Source: Syntrophosphaera sp035450685 (lineage in GTDB: Bacteria; Cloacimonadota; Cloacimonadia; Cloacimonadales; Cloacimonadaceae). Taken from it: a stretch of DNA of 63,043 bases. Positions 25,783 through 33,343 of this stretch are shown here, in pieces. The notes below the pieces were generated by a model that was not told where the DNA came from, made no database searches, and saw only the letters and a program-made list of their open reading frames with translations. The stretch's first letter is position 1; each line of letters begins with the position of its first letter. Both the position numbers and the translations under genes were made by a program. The stretch is from positions 1 to 63,043 of the forward strand of contig DAOTNF010000015.1 in assembly GCA_035450685.1 (NCBI GenBank), read 5' to 3'.

Positions 25783-26595
25783 ATGAAGAAGCTGACTTAT
25801 TTGATCTTTATCGCCCTGCTGCTGTTCGGGCTTTTTGCCTGCAGCGAGGACGACAAACCCACCGAAGCCCGCATCCTGGGATACTCCCTCGATCAATTCA
25901 TCGACGCCAATACCGTGCGCGCCAAAATCACCAGCGACCCGGAGGACACGGAAGACTACCGTGGGCTGTTCAACTATGAACTTGTCGCCAACGACGGATT
26001 CACTCCCCGCCAGGGACAGACAGGTGGCTACGACCTCCCCTGGGAAATCCTGCAGGCAGGATATTTCGTGCCCAGCGACAAATTCAGCACCTGGTTCCCC
26101 AGCCACAACCTGGGCGGCGCTTTCAAGGTGAAGAACGCCGAACTCATCCGCCTCTACCGCAAGGTGGTGGTCAGTTGCGGCGCCAGTTCCGCCGATTGCG
26201 AACTGCGCGGCCTCACCGTGGAGGAAGTGGAGAACTGGGGCGGAGAGATGGAACCCGCCATCCGCCTCAACCAACTCATCGGCGCAGTGGCGGATTACGA
26301 TTCCGTGCGCTTTACCGCGCCGGACGGCTATGTGAAATACTATAATCCGAAGCAGATTCAGGACGGTTACTATCTGCTCAACTCCGAAGTCACCACCTTC
26401 CCCAGCTTCAATTCCAGCATGCCGGGCAGCCAGAAAAAGTTCAAGAAACTGGCCAGTGTTGAGATAATGGGAGCCGGAGCCGATCCGGAACTGGTGTTTG
26501 CGCTTTCCCCGCAGGACAAGGCAGACCTCAGCTTCCCCATTCCCAGGGAACTGGGTTCCTTCCAAAGCACCGATCTCACCGATCTCGCCAAGTGA
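25783..26595 (+). CDS. Lipoprotein partner of the TonB-dependent receptor
   Basis: This 270-residue protein has a clear lipoprotein signal (ALLLFGLFAC). The start at 25783 has GGAGGTAAA upstream, whereas a longer frame to 25696 has none. The mature part has two loosely similar segments (YELVANDGFTPRQ and VRFTAPDGYVKYYN). The DGY motif recalls sulfite-oxidase-fold domains, but this is a weak resemblance. The receptor gene begins with a GTG overlapping its stop (GTGA), so the two are co-translated and likely form one uptake unit. Confidence 0.78.
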   Translation: MKKLTYLIFIALLLFGLFACSEDDKPTEARILGYSLDQFIDANTVRAKITSDPEDTEDYRGLFNYELVANDGFTPRQGQTGGYDLPWEILQAGYFVPSDKFSTWFPSHNLGGAFKVKNAELIRLYRKVVVSCGASSADCELRGLTVEEVENWGGEMEPAIRLNQLIGAVADYDSVRFTAPDGYVKYYNPKQIQDGYYLLNSEVTTFPSFNSSMPGSQKKFKKLASVEIMGAGADPELVFALSPQDKADLSFPIPRELGSFQSTDLTDLAK

Positions 26596-28511
26596 CCGGC
26601 ACAGCAAGGACGATAATTGTAGTGGGCTGGCTGCTCTTGTGGCTGGCCCCGCTTTGCGCCCAAAACAGCCCCGCGCCTGACGCGCCGGATTCCCTCAAGA
26701 CCTACCTGCTGGAAACCGTGCGCGTGATCGCCGAAACCCCGGAGGAGTCGATCGGCGCGCTGCAGGTGCTGGAGTTTACCGGCACCCGCGAAGCCTCCAC
26801 CCTCAACCTCTACGAAGGTTTGCAGGGCATCGCCGGAATCACCAACACCGCCGGCACCAAGGGCGAAAGCAACCTGCGCCTGCGCGGCTTCCGTAAAAAC
26901 GAGGTCAAAGTCCTTGTCGATGGCCGCCCCCTCAACGCGGGCTATTTCGGCAATGTTGACCTGCATCAGCTTGCCCCTTCCGGAATCCGCGAAATCCGCA
27001 TCGTAAAAGGCCCCGGCTCCGCGCTTTACGGCAGCGGCGCCATGGGCGGAGTGGTGAACATCATCACCGCCGACCCCGATCCGGAGACCTGGCTGCGGCT
27101 CGATCTGCTCGCCAAACGCAACAACGCCAACCGCTTTGCCCTCTCCTCCTCGCATCAACTGGGCGACCTTTCCTACTGGTTTTCCCTGGCCCGGGAAAAC
27201 AACAATGGCATCGTCCTCTCCCGGGATTTCACCCCCACCCCCTCGGAAGGCGGCGGAGTGCGCGACCACAGCTCCAAAACCCAATACGACATCCATTCCC
27301 GCTTCGGCTACAGCCCCTCGGAATTCAGCCAGACCGGACTTTCCGCCGGAATCAGCGTCATTCCCGAGCGGCTCATCGCATCCTCCGTCTATGCCGTGGA
27401 ATACCGCATGTATGAGGATTGGGCGCGCTACTGGGCTACCCTGGAGCATGAGGCGATCCTCAGCGGTTCACTGCGCCTGAGCGGGCATCTCTATTACGAC
27501 GGCGGCCGCGACACCTATCTGCTTTACCGGGATGCCGCCCACACCAACCTGCAGACCCGCAGCAAAATGATCTACTCCACCCTGGGCCTTGACCCGCGCC
27601 TGGACTGGAGCCCCGGCGCCTCAACCAAGGTCAGCGCGGGATTGCGGGCCGAACGCCTGCACAGCACCCGCAGGGACAACGTGGCCTATCTGGAATGGAC
27701 TCCCCACTGGCTGGATGTGATCAGCCTCTGGAGCCAGGCCAGCAGGGAGTTTTCCCCCATCTTCAGCGTCAGCGCCAGCCTGGGGTTCAGCGGCAGCCTC
27801 ACCGACGGCAACGCCTCACCCAAGGTCTTTCCCGAACCCTCCATCGGTTTCTTTTTCAAGCTGCTGCCGGGCGGCGAAAGCTCCCTTTCCCTGGGACGCA
27901 ACAGCTCTTTTCCAACCCTGCGCCAGCTTTTCTCCGCCGAGAGCGGCAACACCTCCCTCAAGCCCCAGCATGCCCTCAAAGCCGAAGTGGAGCATCGCCA
28001 GGAACTGCGCCTGGGAAGCAGGCTCCTCAGCGCCCGCCTGAACCTTTTCTACAACGACGCCCGCGACCTGATCGAGCGGAGGGATGACATTTTCCAGAAC
28101 ATCCGGCGCGTGCAAAGCTGGGGCATGGAATGTTCCCTGCTGGCATCCCCCTTGTCCTGGTGGAACGCGGAACTTGGCTATGGCAACCTGTTTTGGGAAG
28201 GGGAGGATGGCTACCGCCTCACCGAGACGCCCCGCAACCAGTTGTGGCTCTCCCAAAGCCTCAAGCTCCCCTGGAGCCTGCAATTCAGCCACCGCGTGGG
28301 CTACACGGACAACCGCCTCAGCGAATCCGACATCGGCGGTTACGCTATCCTGCCGCCCTATTGGGTGCACGATGTTTCGCTGGCGCGAGATTTTTCCCGC
28401 TTCAAGCTCAACCTGGGCGTGGAAAACGTCTTCGACCGCTACTATGAAACGGAGTGTGGCTTCCCCGCGGCGGGGATAAACTTTTTTGTCTCCCTCTCGG
28501 CAGGCATTTAG
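26592..28511 (+). CDS. TonB-dependent outer-membrane receptor
   Basis: This 639-residue protein has a signal peptide (IVVGWLLLWLAPLCAQ). A plug domain follows with LYEGLQGIAGITNT, NLRLRGFRKNEVKVLVDG, IRIVKGPGSALYGSGAMGG and VVNIITADP. Then comes a beta barrel ending in aromatic strands (VENVFDRYYE and FFVSLSAGI). It imports a ligand across the outer membrane using TonB energy. No TonB or ABC genes are nearby, so the substrate is unknown. The start is GTG, coupled to the lipoprotein stop. Confidence 0.93.
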   Translation: MTGTARTIIVVGWLLLWLAPLCAQNSPAPDAPDSLKTYLLETVRVIAETPEESIGALQVLEFTGTREASTLNLYEGLQGIAGITNTAGTKGESNLRLRGFRKNEVKVLVDGRPLNAGYFGNVDLHQLAPSGIREIRIVKGPGSALYGSGAMGGVVNIITADPDPETWLRLDLLAKRNNANRFALSSSHQLGDLSYWFSLARENNNGIVLSRDFTPTPSEGGGVRDHSSKTQYDIHSRFGYSPSEFSQTGLSAGISVIPERLIASSVYAVEYRMYEDWARYWATLEHEAILSGSLRLSGHLYYDGGRDTYLLYRDAAHTNLQTRSKMIYSTLGLDPRLDWSPGASTKVSAGLRAERLHSTRRDNVAYLEWTPHWLDVISLWSQASREFSPIFSVSASLGFSGSLTDGNASPKVFPEPSIGFFFKLLPGGESSLSLGRNSSFPTLRQLFSAESGNTSLKPQHALKAEVEHRQELRLGSRLLSARLNLFYNDARDLIERRDDIFQNIRRVQSWGMECSLLASPLSWWNAELGYGNLFWEGEDGYRLTETPRNQLWLSQSLKLPWSLQFSHRVGYTDNRLSESDIGGYAILPPYWVHDVSLARDFSRFKLNLGVENVFDRYYETECGFPAAGINFFVSLSAGI

Positions 28512-28547
28512 CGCAACTATTTGTCCTTTAGTTTCATAGGGATGGCA

Positions 28548-28687
28548 GTACCGGCGCTCGCAGAAGCGCCGCTTATGGAAACTGGCGACCTAACAGAAAT
28601 AGACCATACCAGACTATAAACCGCGTCATCCCTGGCTGCCGGGGTTCTCGCCGGATCGGTAACGATTGAGCCGTGATTCAGAGCCCA
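28548..28687. repeat. R4 hairpin and degenerate R2
   Basis: The R4 hairpin GGCGCT-CGCAGA-AGCGCC lies at about 28553-28570. A degraded R2 (GCGTCATCCCTGG ... GAGCCGTGATTCAG) spans about 28623-28682, including a variant of the long-centre insertion. The stretch starts after the receptor stop codon and holds no gene. Confidence 0.65.
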
Positions 28688-28945
28688 GGGGTGGCAAAGT
28701 CCGTTTGCCACAGAGACCGGAGGTCTCTTCCAAACAGGCAACTTCGTTGCCTCTGCCGAACGGACTTCGGCAGCCCAATACCGCGCAATCTGCGTGAACC
28801 GCTTGACCCGTGACCCATTGGGGTGGCAAAATCCGTTTGCCACAGAGACCGGAGGTCTCTTCCAAACAGGCAACTCCGTTGCCTCTGCCGAACAGACTTC
28901 GGCAGCCCATAGATTATCTGCGTGAACCGCTTGACCCTGGATCCA
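28688..28945. repeat. 133-bp tandem repeat, two units, four hairpins per unit
   Basis: Two units start at 28688 and 28821. Each holds four consecutive inverted repeats: GGCAAA/TTTGCC, GAGACC/GGTCTC, AGGCAAC/GTTGCCT and CTGCCGAA/TTCGGCAG, with loops of 3-5 bases. Between the two units the stems are identical. The three substitutions inside this block all fall in loops. A shared tail ATCTGCGTGAACCGCTTGAC closes both units. Short reading frames here are artefacts of the repeat. Confidence 0.85.
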
Positions 28946-29118
28946 GTCTTTTAAGGATTTTCCCACCAGTGTTCATACACGACAAATCCAGCCAACCCAA
29001 TGCTGTAAAACCAGTTAGGGAAATAGTGCCAAGGCCAGCCAGTTGCCTTTGACATTTAATGTTCACAACTGAAACAGTCTTTGCCCTCGTTTGAGAGAGT
29101 GAGCTAAGTCTATATATT

Positions 29119-29196
29119 CCTTAGGTCAACCTTATAATTTATAAGGATGACCTAAGGATGATGGCACCAAACGCTGTAGCAGCAAGGGAGGGCGCT
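29119..29196 (+). repeat. R1 repeat, partial copy (core and right arm)
   Basis: The core hairpin at 29119-29157 has arms CCTTAGGTCA and TGACCTAAGG that pair perfectly around CCTTATA/TATAAGG. It is followed by a right arm ending AGCAAGGGAGGGCGCTATG. Left of it only TATATATTCC recalls the full element. Confidence 0.8.
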
Positions 29197-29267
29197 ATGA
29201 AGGATTATGCGGATTATTGCTGTTGTTTTTGGTGAATGTAATACTATATTGTTTGCTTTATTTATGA

Positions 29268-29770
29268 ATGATGGTGAAAAGGTGGAATGGTGTAAAAGGC
29301 AGTTCAGCGACCGCCAGTACAATGTGGCGGCGCTTGCCATAGCGCCGTTTGAGATTGCCACCCAGCCCTGAAACAAAGCACTCCAGACAATAAAGCCGTG
29401 ATAACATGTTATTTAGCTTGGTTGGCATTGTTTCTGGGTTGGGTGGTAATTTGAGGCCTCAAAAGACTGGATCCCGGGTCAAGCATACGCTTGCCCGGGA
29501 TGACACAGTGTATAGTCTGATATGTTTTGTTGCGGGATCGGGTGGTTGTTTCTAAAAGACTGGATCCCGGGTCGCAGCCCGGGATGACACAGTTAATAGC
29601 CTGGTGGGCTTGTTTCGGGGGAACCTTTCCACCATTTCACCTTTCCACCTTTCCACCTCAAAACACCTTTCCACTTCAAAAACACCTTTCCACCTTCAAA
29701 TATCCTGCTGATCCTGTCGATCCTGTTATCCGCGTTCTATTACCCATTCCACCTTTCCGCGAACCTTTTC
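29268..29770. repeat. Repeat island with R3, R4 and two inverted R2 copies
   Basis: Contents in order: an R3 fragment (29271-29295); an R4 hairpin GGCGCT-TGCCAT-AGCGCC at about 29327-29344; R2 at 29461-29510 with a long paired centre (GGGTCAAGC / GCTTGCCC); R2 at 29554-29594; an R3 array of at least seven units (29628-29700); then the tail word GTTATCCGCGTTCTATTACC. No coding region is seen from 28512 to 29804. Confidence 0.8.
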
Positions 29771-29804
29771 AAAAGATGGTTACCGGGGGTATGTGGCGGC
29801 AGGC

Positions 29805-30257
29805 TCAGGCCTGGGCCAGGCTCTGTTTATAGGCTTTGAATTTCGCCAGCAGTTCTGCGTCGTCCAGTGCGAGGATCTGGATGGCGAGCAGGGCGGCGTT
29901 TTTGGCTCCGCCGATGGCAACGCAGGCCACCGGAACGCCCGGGGGCATCTGGGCAATGGAAAGCAGGGCGTCCATTCCGCCCAGTCCTCCACTGGCCAGG
30001 GGCACCCCGATCACGGGCAACGCGGTGTGGGAAGCGATCACTCCCGGCAGATGGGCAGCCATGCCTGCCACGGCGATGATCACCTTCACCCCTTCCGCCG
30101 CGGCGTTTTTGGCCAGGGCGGCGGTGTTTTCCGGTTTGCGGTGGGCGGAGGAGATGTGCAGGTCATGCTCCACCCCAAATTCCGCCAGGGTCTGGCCGAT
30201 AGTCTCGGCGGCGGCAAAATCGCTCTTGCTGCCCAAAATTACTCGCACCGCGGGCAT
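29805..30257 (-). CDS. purE: N5-carboxyaminoimidazole ribonucleotide mutase
   Basis: PurE rearranges N5-CAIR to CAIR in purine synthesis. The 150 residues show GSKSDFAAAETI, SSAHRKPE, AVAGMAAHLPGVIASHT and PVIGVPLASGGLGGMDALLS. The active-site histidine is in SAHR. The length fits class I PurE. purK is not adjacent. It is 2 bases from the upstream HTH-EIIA gene. Confidence 0.96.
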   Translation of the reverse strand: MPAVRVILGSKSDFAAAETIGQTLAEFGVEHDLHISSAHRKPENTAALAKNAAAEGVKVIIAVAGMAAHLPGVIASHTALPVIGVPLASGGLGGMDALLSIAQMPPGVPVACVAIGGAKNAALLAIQILALDDAELLAKFKAYKQSLAQA

Positions 30258-30259
30258 GG

Positions 30260-30934
30260 TTATTTGTTCTGTTCTTCTGTGACTACGGTGAGCAGTTCGT
30301 GGATTTCCTTGGTGCTGGTGGCGGTGGCGAAAGAATCCAGGACACCGGAGTTCATGATCAGCTTGGAGATGTAGGAGAGGCTGAAGAGGTGCTGTTTGTC
30401 GTTGTGCAGCAGCAGCATGAAGAAGATGTTGACCGGTTTGTTGTCCGGGGCGTCGAAATCCACCGGCTCGGAGCTGCGTCCGAAGAGGATGCTGGGTGTT
30501 TTGATCTTGGACGGATGGAGATGGCGGGGGTGCAGCAGCGCCACGCCGTGGCCGATGGCGGTGGAGATCAGCTCCTCGCGGGCAACCACCACTTCGTAGA
30601 GCCAGCGTGCGTCACGCACCAGCTTGAGCTGCTTGGCCTTCTCGCTGAGGATGCGGATGGCGTCGTATTTGTTTTCCGCCGTAAAATCCAAAAAGATGTT
30701 TTCCGGCCGCATATACTCTTCAAAGTGGCAGATGACGCGCTTGAGCGCAAGCAGTTTTTCGTCCACTTCATTGAGGTTGTCCAGCCATGCGTTGAGGGAG
30801 TCTTCGTCGATCTTGACGTTCTTTCCCACCAGCTTGGTCTCAAAGACTTCGCTGTTGATCATTTCCACGATAACGCGCTCGGAAACCTTGAGTCTTTTGG
30901 CCGCCTCTGCCTTGGACAGATATTTCTTCGCCAT
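30260..30934 (-). CDS. HTH (excisionase-like) domain fused to PTS EIIA (PtsN-like) domain
   Basis: This 224-residue protein has an N-terminal DNA-binding type domain (LSKAEAAKRLKVSERVIVEM, then KIDEDSLNAWLDN). A fructose/nitrogen-type EIIA domain follows, with TAIGHGVALLHPRHLHP; H135 is the likely phosphorylated histidine. PTS EIIA proteins of the PtsN kind are regulatory. The start at 30934 has AGGAGGTT upstream. No EI, HPr or EIIB/C gene lies in this window, so a regulatory role is likely. Confidence 0.85.
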   Translation of the reverse strand: MAKKYLSKAEAAKRLKVSERVIVEMINSEVFETKLVGKNVKIDEDSLNAWLDNLNEVDEKLLALKRVICHFEEYMRPENIFLDFTAENKYDAIRILSEKAKQLKLVRDARWLYEVVVAREELISTAIGHGVALLHPRHLHPSKIKTPSILFGRSSEPVDFDAPDNKPVNIFFMLLLHNDKQHLFSLSYISKLIMNSGVLDSFATATSTKEIHELLTVVTEEQNK

Positions 30935-31028
30935 ATTAACCTCCTGTGGTTGGGCGGGCAAAATGCCGAAAGCTAACTGTATCAATGTTTATCTTGACAA
31001 AGATAGAGCTTTTTCTGAGCATGGCATA

Positions 31029-31529
31029 ATGGTCAAGTTATTTATTCGTCTGGCACTGCTCTGCGTTGTACTTTCAGGTTGCTCATATTCCGTCTATTCA
31101 AATGCTTACCCGCATTTGAAAAAAGTTGCCGTGCGCGCTTTTGAGAACCGCTCGGCGGACTATGACCTGGGCGACAAACTGCTGAACAGCCTCTCCCAGG
31201 AGTTTGCCAACGACGGCCGCCTCAAGCTGGTCACCCAACAGCCGGACTGCACCCTGGAAGGCAGCATCAACAGCTTTGAGGAAAACATCTACAGCTATGA
31301 CGCCGCCAACAACGTGCAGGACTACCAGTTGCGCCTGGTCTGCAGCGTTACCTTCACCGACCTGATCAACAACCAGGTGATCTGGGAAAACAAAGCCCTG
31401 CAGGTCACCTGCAACTATGCCGTGTCCGAAGGCAGCACAGCGCAGTTTAGCAGCAAAGAGGAAGCCACCAATGAGCTCATCTCCCTACTCTTCAAAGCCA
31501 TCATCCAAAACACCCTCGAAACCTGGTAA
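31029..31529 (+). CDS. lptE: LptE-family LPS-assembly lipoprotein
   Basis: This 166-residue protein has a lipobox (LLCVVLSGC), then KKVAVRAFENRSADYDLGDKLLNSLSQEF and a late alpha/beta part (ALQVTCNYAVSEGSTAQF). This is the pattern of the FCB-type LptE family (DUF4136-like proteins differ). LptE partners LptD for LPS insertion in the outer membrane. The start lacks a clear ribosome-binding site. It is divergent from the HTH-EIIA gene across a 94-base gap. Confidence 0.85.
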   Translation: MVKLFIRLALLCVVLSGCSYSVYSNAYPHLKKVAVRAFENRSADYDLGDKLLNSLSQEFANDGRLKLVTQQPDCTLEGSINSFEENIYSYDAANNVQDYQLRLVCSVTFTDLINNQVIWENKALQVTCNYAVSEGSTAQFSSKEEATNELISLLFKAIIQNTLETW

Positions 31530-31533
31530 GGGT

Positions 31534-32295
31534 ATGCGCCTGAACCGCTTTCTGGCCGAATGCGGCCTGGGTTCGCGCCGGAGGGTGGAAGAACTGGTGC
31601 TGGACGGGCGCATCCTGGTGAACGGCGAGGTCTGCCGCGACCTTAGCTGCCAGGTGAATCCCCAGGCGGACGAAGTGGCGCTGAAAGGCAAGGGCGTGCT
31701 CTCCCTTCCCGCGGAACAGCAATATCTGATGCTGAACAAACCGCGCGGCTACGTGGTGACCGCCCGGGACGAATTCAAACGCCAGACCATCTATGACCTG
31801 CTGCCGGAGCGGGCTTCCAAGCTGCGTTACGCGGGCAGGCTGGACAAGGATTCCGAAGGTCTGCTGCTGCTCACCACCGACGGCGAACTGATCAACCGCC
31901 TCTCGCATCCGCGCTACAAGGTGGAAAAGGTTTACAAAGCCACGATCAGCCGCCGCCTCAGCAAACAGGAACTGGACAGCCTGCGCAAGGGAGTGCAGAT
32001 CGAGGGCGGGCTGACCCGCCAGGCCGGGGTCTTTGTGAAAAGCAGCTCCGAGAGCGGCATGACCCTGAAGTTCGTGATCACGGAAGGGCGCAAGCGGCAA
32101 ATCCGCCAGATGGTGGAAGCCGTGGGCGCCAAGGTGCTCACGCTCAAACGCCTGCAGTTCGGAACCCTGCATCTGCGCGACCTTCCCGCCGGACGCTGGA
32201 GGCCGCTGACCCAGCAGGAAATCCGCTCACTCAAATCCATCACCGGGGAAAACAAGCATGAAAATAGCACTGCTCGGCCTGCCCAAAAGCGGTAA
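31534..32295 (+). CDS. RsuA/RluB-family pseudouridine synthase
   Basis: This 253-residue enzyme has an S4 RNA-binding domain at the start (MRLNRFLAECGLGSRRRVEE). The catalytic domain has the motif AGRLDKDSEGLLLLTTDG, where the aspartate after RL is catalytic, and KFVITEGRKRQIRQM. It modifies uridine in rRNA; RsuA, RluB, RluE and RluF cannot be told apart by eye. It starts 5 bases after lptE and its end overlaps ychF by 38 bases. Confidence 0.93.
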   Translation: MRLNRFLAECGLGSRRRVEELVLDGRILVNGEVCRDLSCQVNPQADEVALKGKGVLSLPAEQQYLMLNKPRGYVVTARDEFKRQTIYDLLPERASKLRYAGRLDKDSEGLLLLTTDGELINRLSHPRYKVEKVYKATISRRLSKQELDSLRKGVQIEGGLTRQAGVFVKSSSESGMTLKFVITEGRKRQIRQMVEAVGAKVLTLKRLQFGTLHLRDLPAGRWRPLTQQEIRSLKSITGENKHENSTARPAQKR

Positions 32296-33334
32296 GACCA
32301 CAATCTTCAACGCCCTAACCCGCGGCAACGCCTCCACGGACAAATATGCCCCGCCTGCCCACGAAGCCAATGTGGGAGTGGTGCAGGTGCTGGATGAGCG
32401 CATCACCCGCCTGAGCGAACTCTATAAACCAAAAAAGACTATCTATGCACATATAGAATACCGGGATTACCCCGGCATCTTCTCATCCCGCGCGGAGAAT
32501 CCGGACAACGCGCTGTTTTCGGACATCAAGGCCTGCGAAGGCTTCGCCTTGGTGCTGCGCGCCTTTGCGGACGAAGAACTGGACGGCCTCTACGGCCCCG
32601 CCGACCCCCTGCGCCAACTGGGCGAATTTGAGGACGAGATGATCATCAGCGACCTCATCGTGGCCGAAAAACGCCTGGAAAAGATCGAACTGGGCTACAA
32701 GCGCGGGGTGAAGACCCCCGCCATCCAGTTTGAGGAAAAGGTGCTGCGCGCCTCCTGTGAACACCTGCAGGACAACCTCCCCCTGCGCGGCCTGAAACTG
32801 TATCCCGAAGAGGAAAAAGTCCTGCGCGGCTTCCGCTTTTTCAGCCAGAATCCGCTGCTGGTGCTGCTCAATGTGTCCGAAGACGAATATACCGCCCATG
32901 ATGACCTGAAAGCCCAAATCGCAGCCCGCGGCCACGCCGTGGAAGTGATCGCCGGACGCTTTGAGGAAGAACTCAGCAAGCTGGATGAGGAGGAAGCAGC
33001 CGCCTTCATGGAAGACATGGGCATCGGCGAAAGCATCCGCGACCGCCTCACCCACCTCTGTTACAAGATGTTGGGTTACCTCAGCTTTTTCACCGTGGGG
33101 GAAGACGAAGTGCGCGCCTGGACTATCACCCGCGGGGACAACGCCGTCACCGCCGCCGGAAAGATCCACTCCGACCTCGCCCGGGGCTTCATCCGCGCAG
33201 AATGCTTCAAATATGACGACCTCATCGCCCACGGCTCCGAAAAAGCCCTGCGCGAAAAGGGGCTGTTCAGGCTGGAAGGCAAGGAATACCTGGTGCAGGA
33301 CGGCGACATCATCTCCATCCGCTTCAACGTCTGA
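32258..33334 (+). CDS. ychF: Redox-regulated ATPase YchF/Obg-family NTPase
   Basis: This 358-residue P-loop NTPase has the G1 motif GLPKSGKTTIF, the G3-like DYPGIF and a helical insertion. The C-terminal TGS-type domain is recognised by LSFFTVGEDEVRAWTITRG and KIHSDLARGFIRAE. YchF prefers ATP over GTP and acts in stress response and ribosome-linked processes. The length agrees with the family. The overlap with the upstream gene suggests coupled translation. Confidence 0.93.
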   Translation: MKIALLGLPKSGKTTIFNALTRGNASTDKYAPPAHEANVGVVQVLDERITRLSELYKPKKTIYAHIEYRDYPGIFSSRAENPDNALFSDIKACEGFALVLRAFADEELDGLYGPADPLRQLGEFEDEMIISDLIVAEKRLEKIELGYKRGVKTPAIQFEEKVLRASCEHLQDNLPLRGLKLYPEEEKVLRGFRFFSQNPLLVLLNVSEDEYTAHDDLKAQIAARGHAVEVIAGRFEEELSKLDEEEAAAFMEDMGIGESIRDRLTHLCYKMLGYLSFFTVGEDEVRAWTITRGDNAVTAAGKIHSDLARGFIRAECFKYDDLIAHGSEKALREKGLFRLEGKEYLVQDGDIISIRFNV

Positions 33335-33343
33335 GGAATAGCA

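Noticed and set aside
28517..28966. A 149-residue minus frame over the tandem hairpin repeat
   Set aside because: It contains a duplicated peptide exactly because of the 133-base repeat; a non-coding structured repeat is the simpler explanation.
30994..31030. TTGACA and CATAAT upstream of lptE as a promoter
   Set aside because: The spacing is 25 bases and the second box overlaps the start codon.
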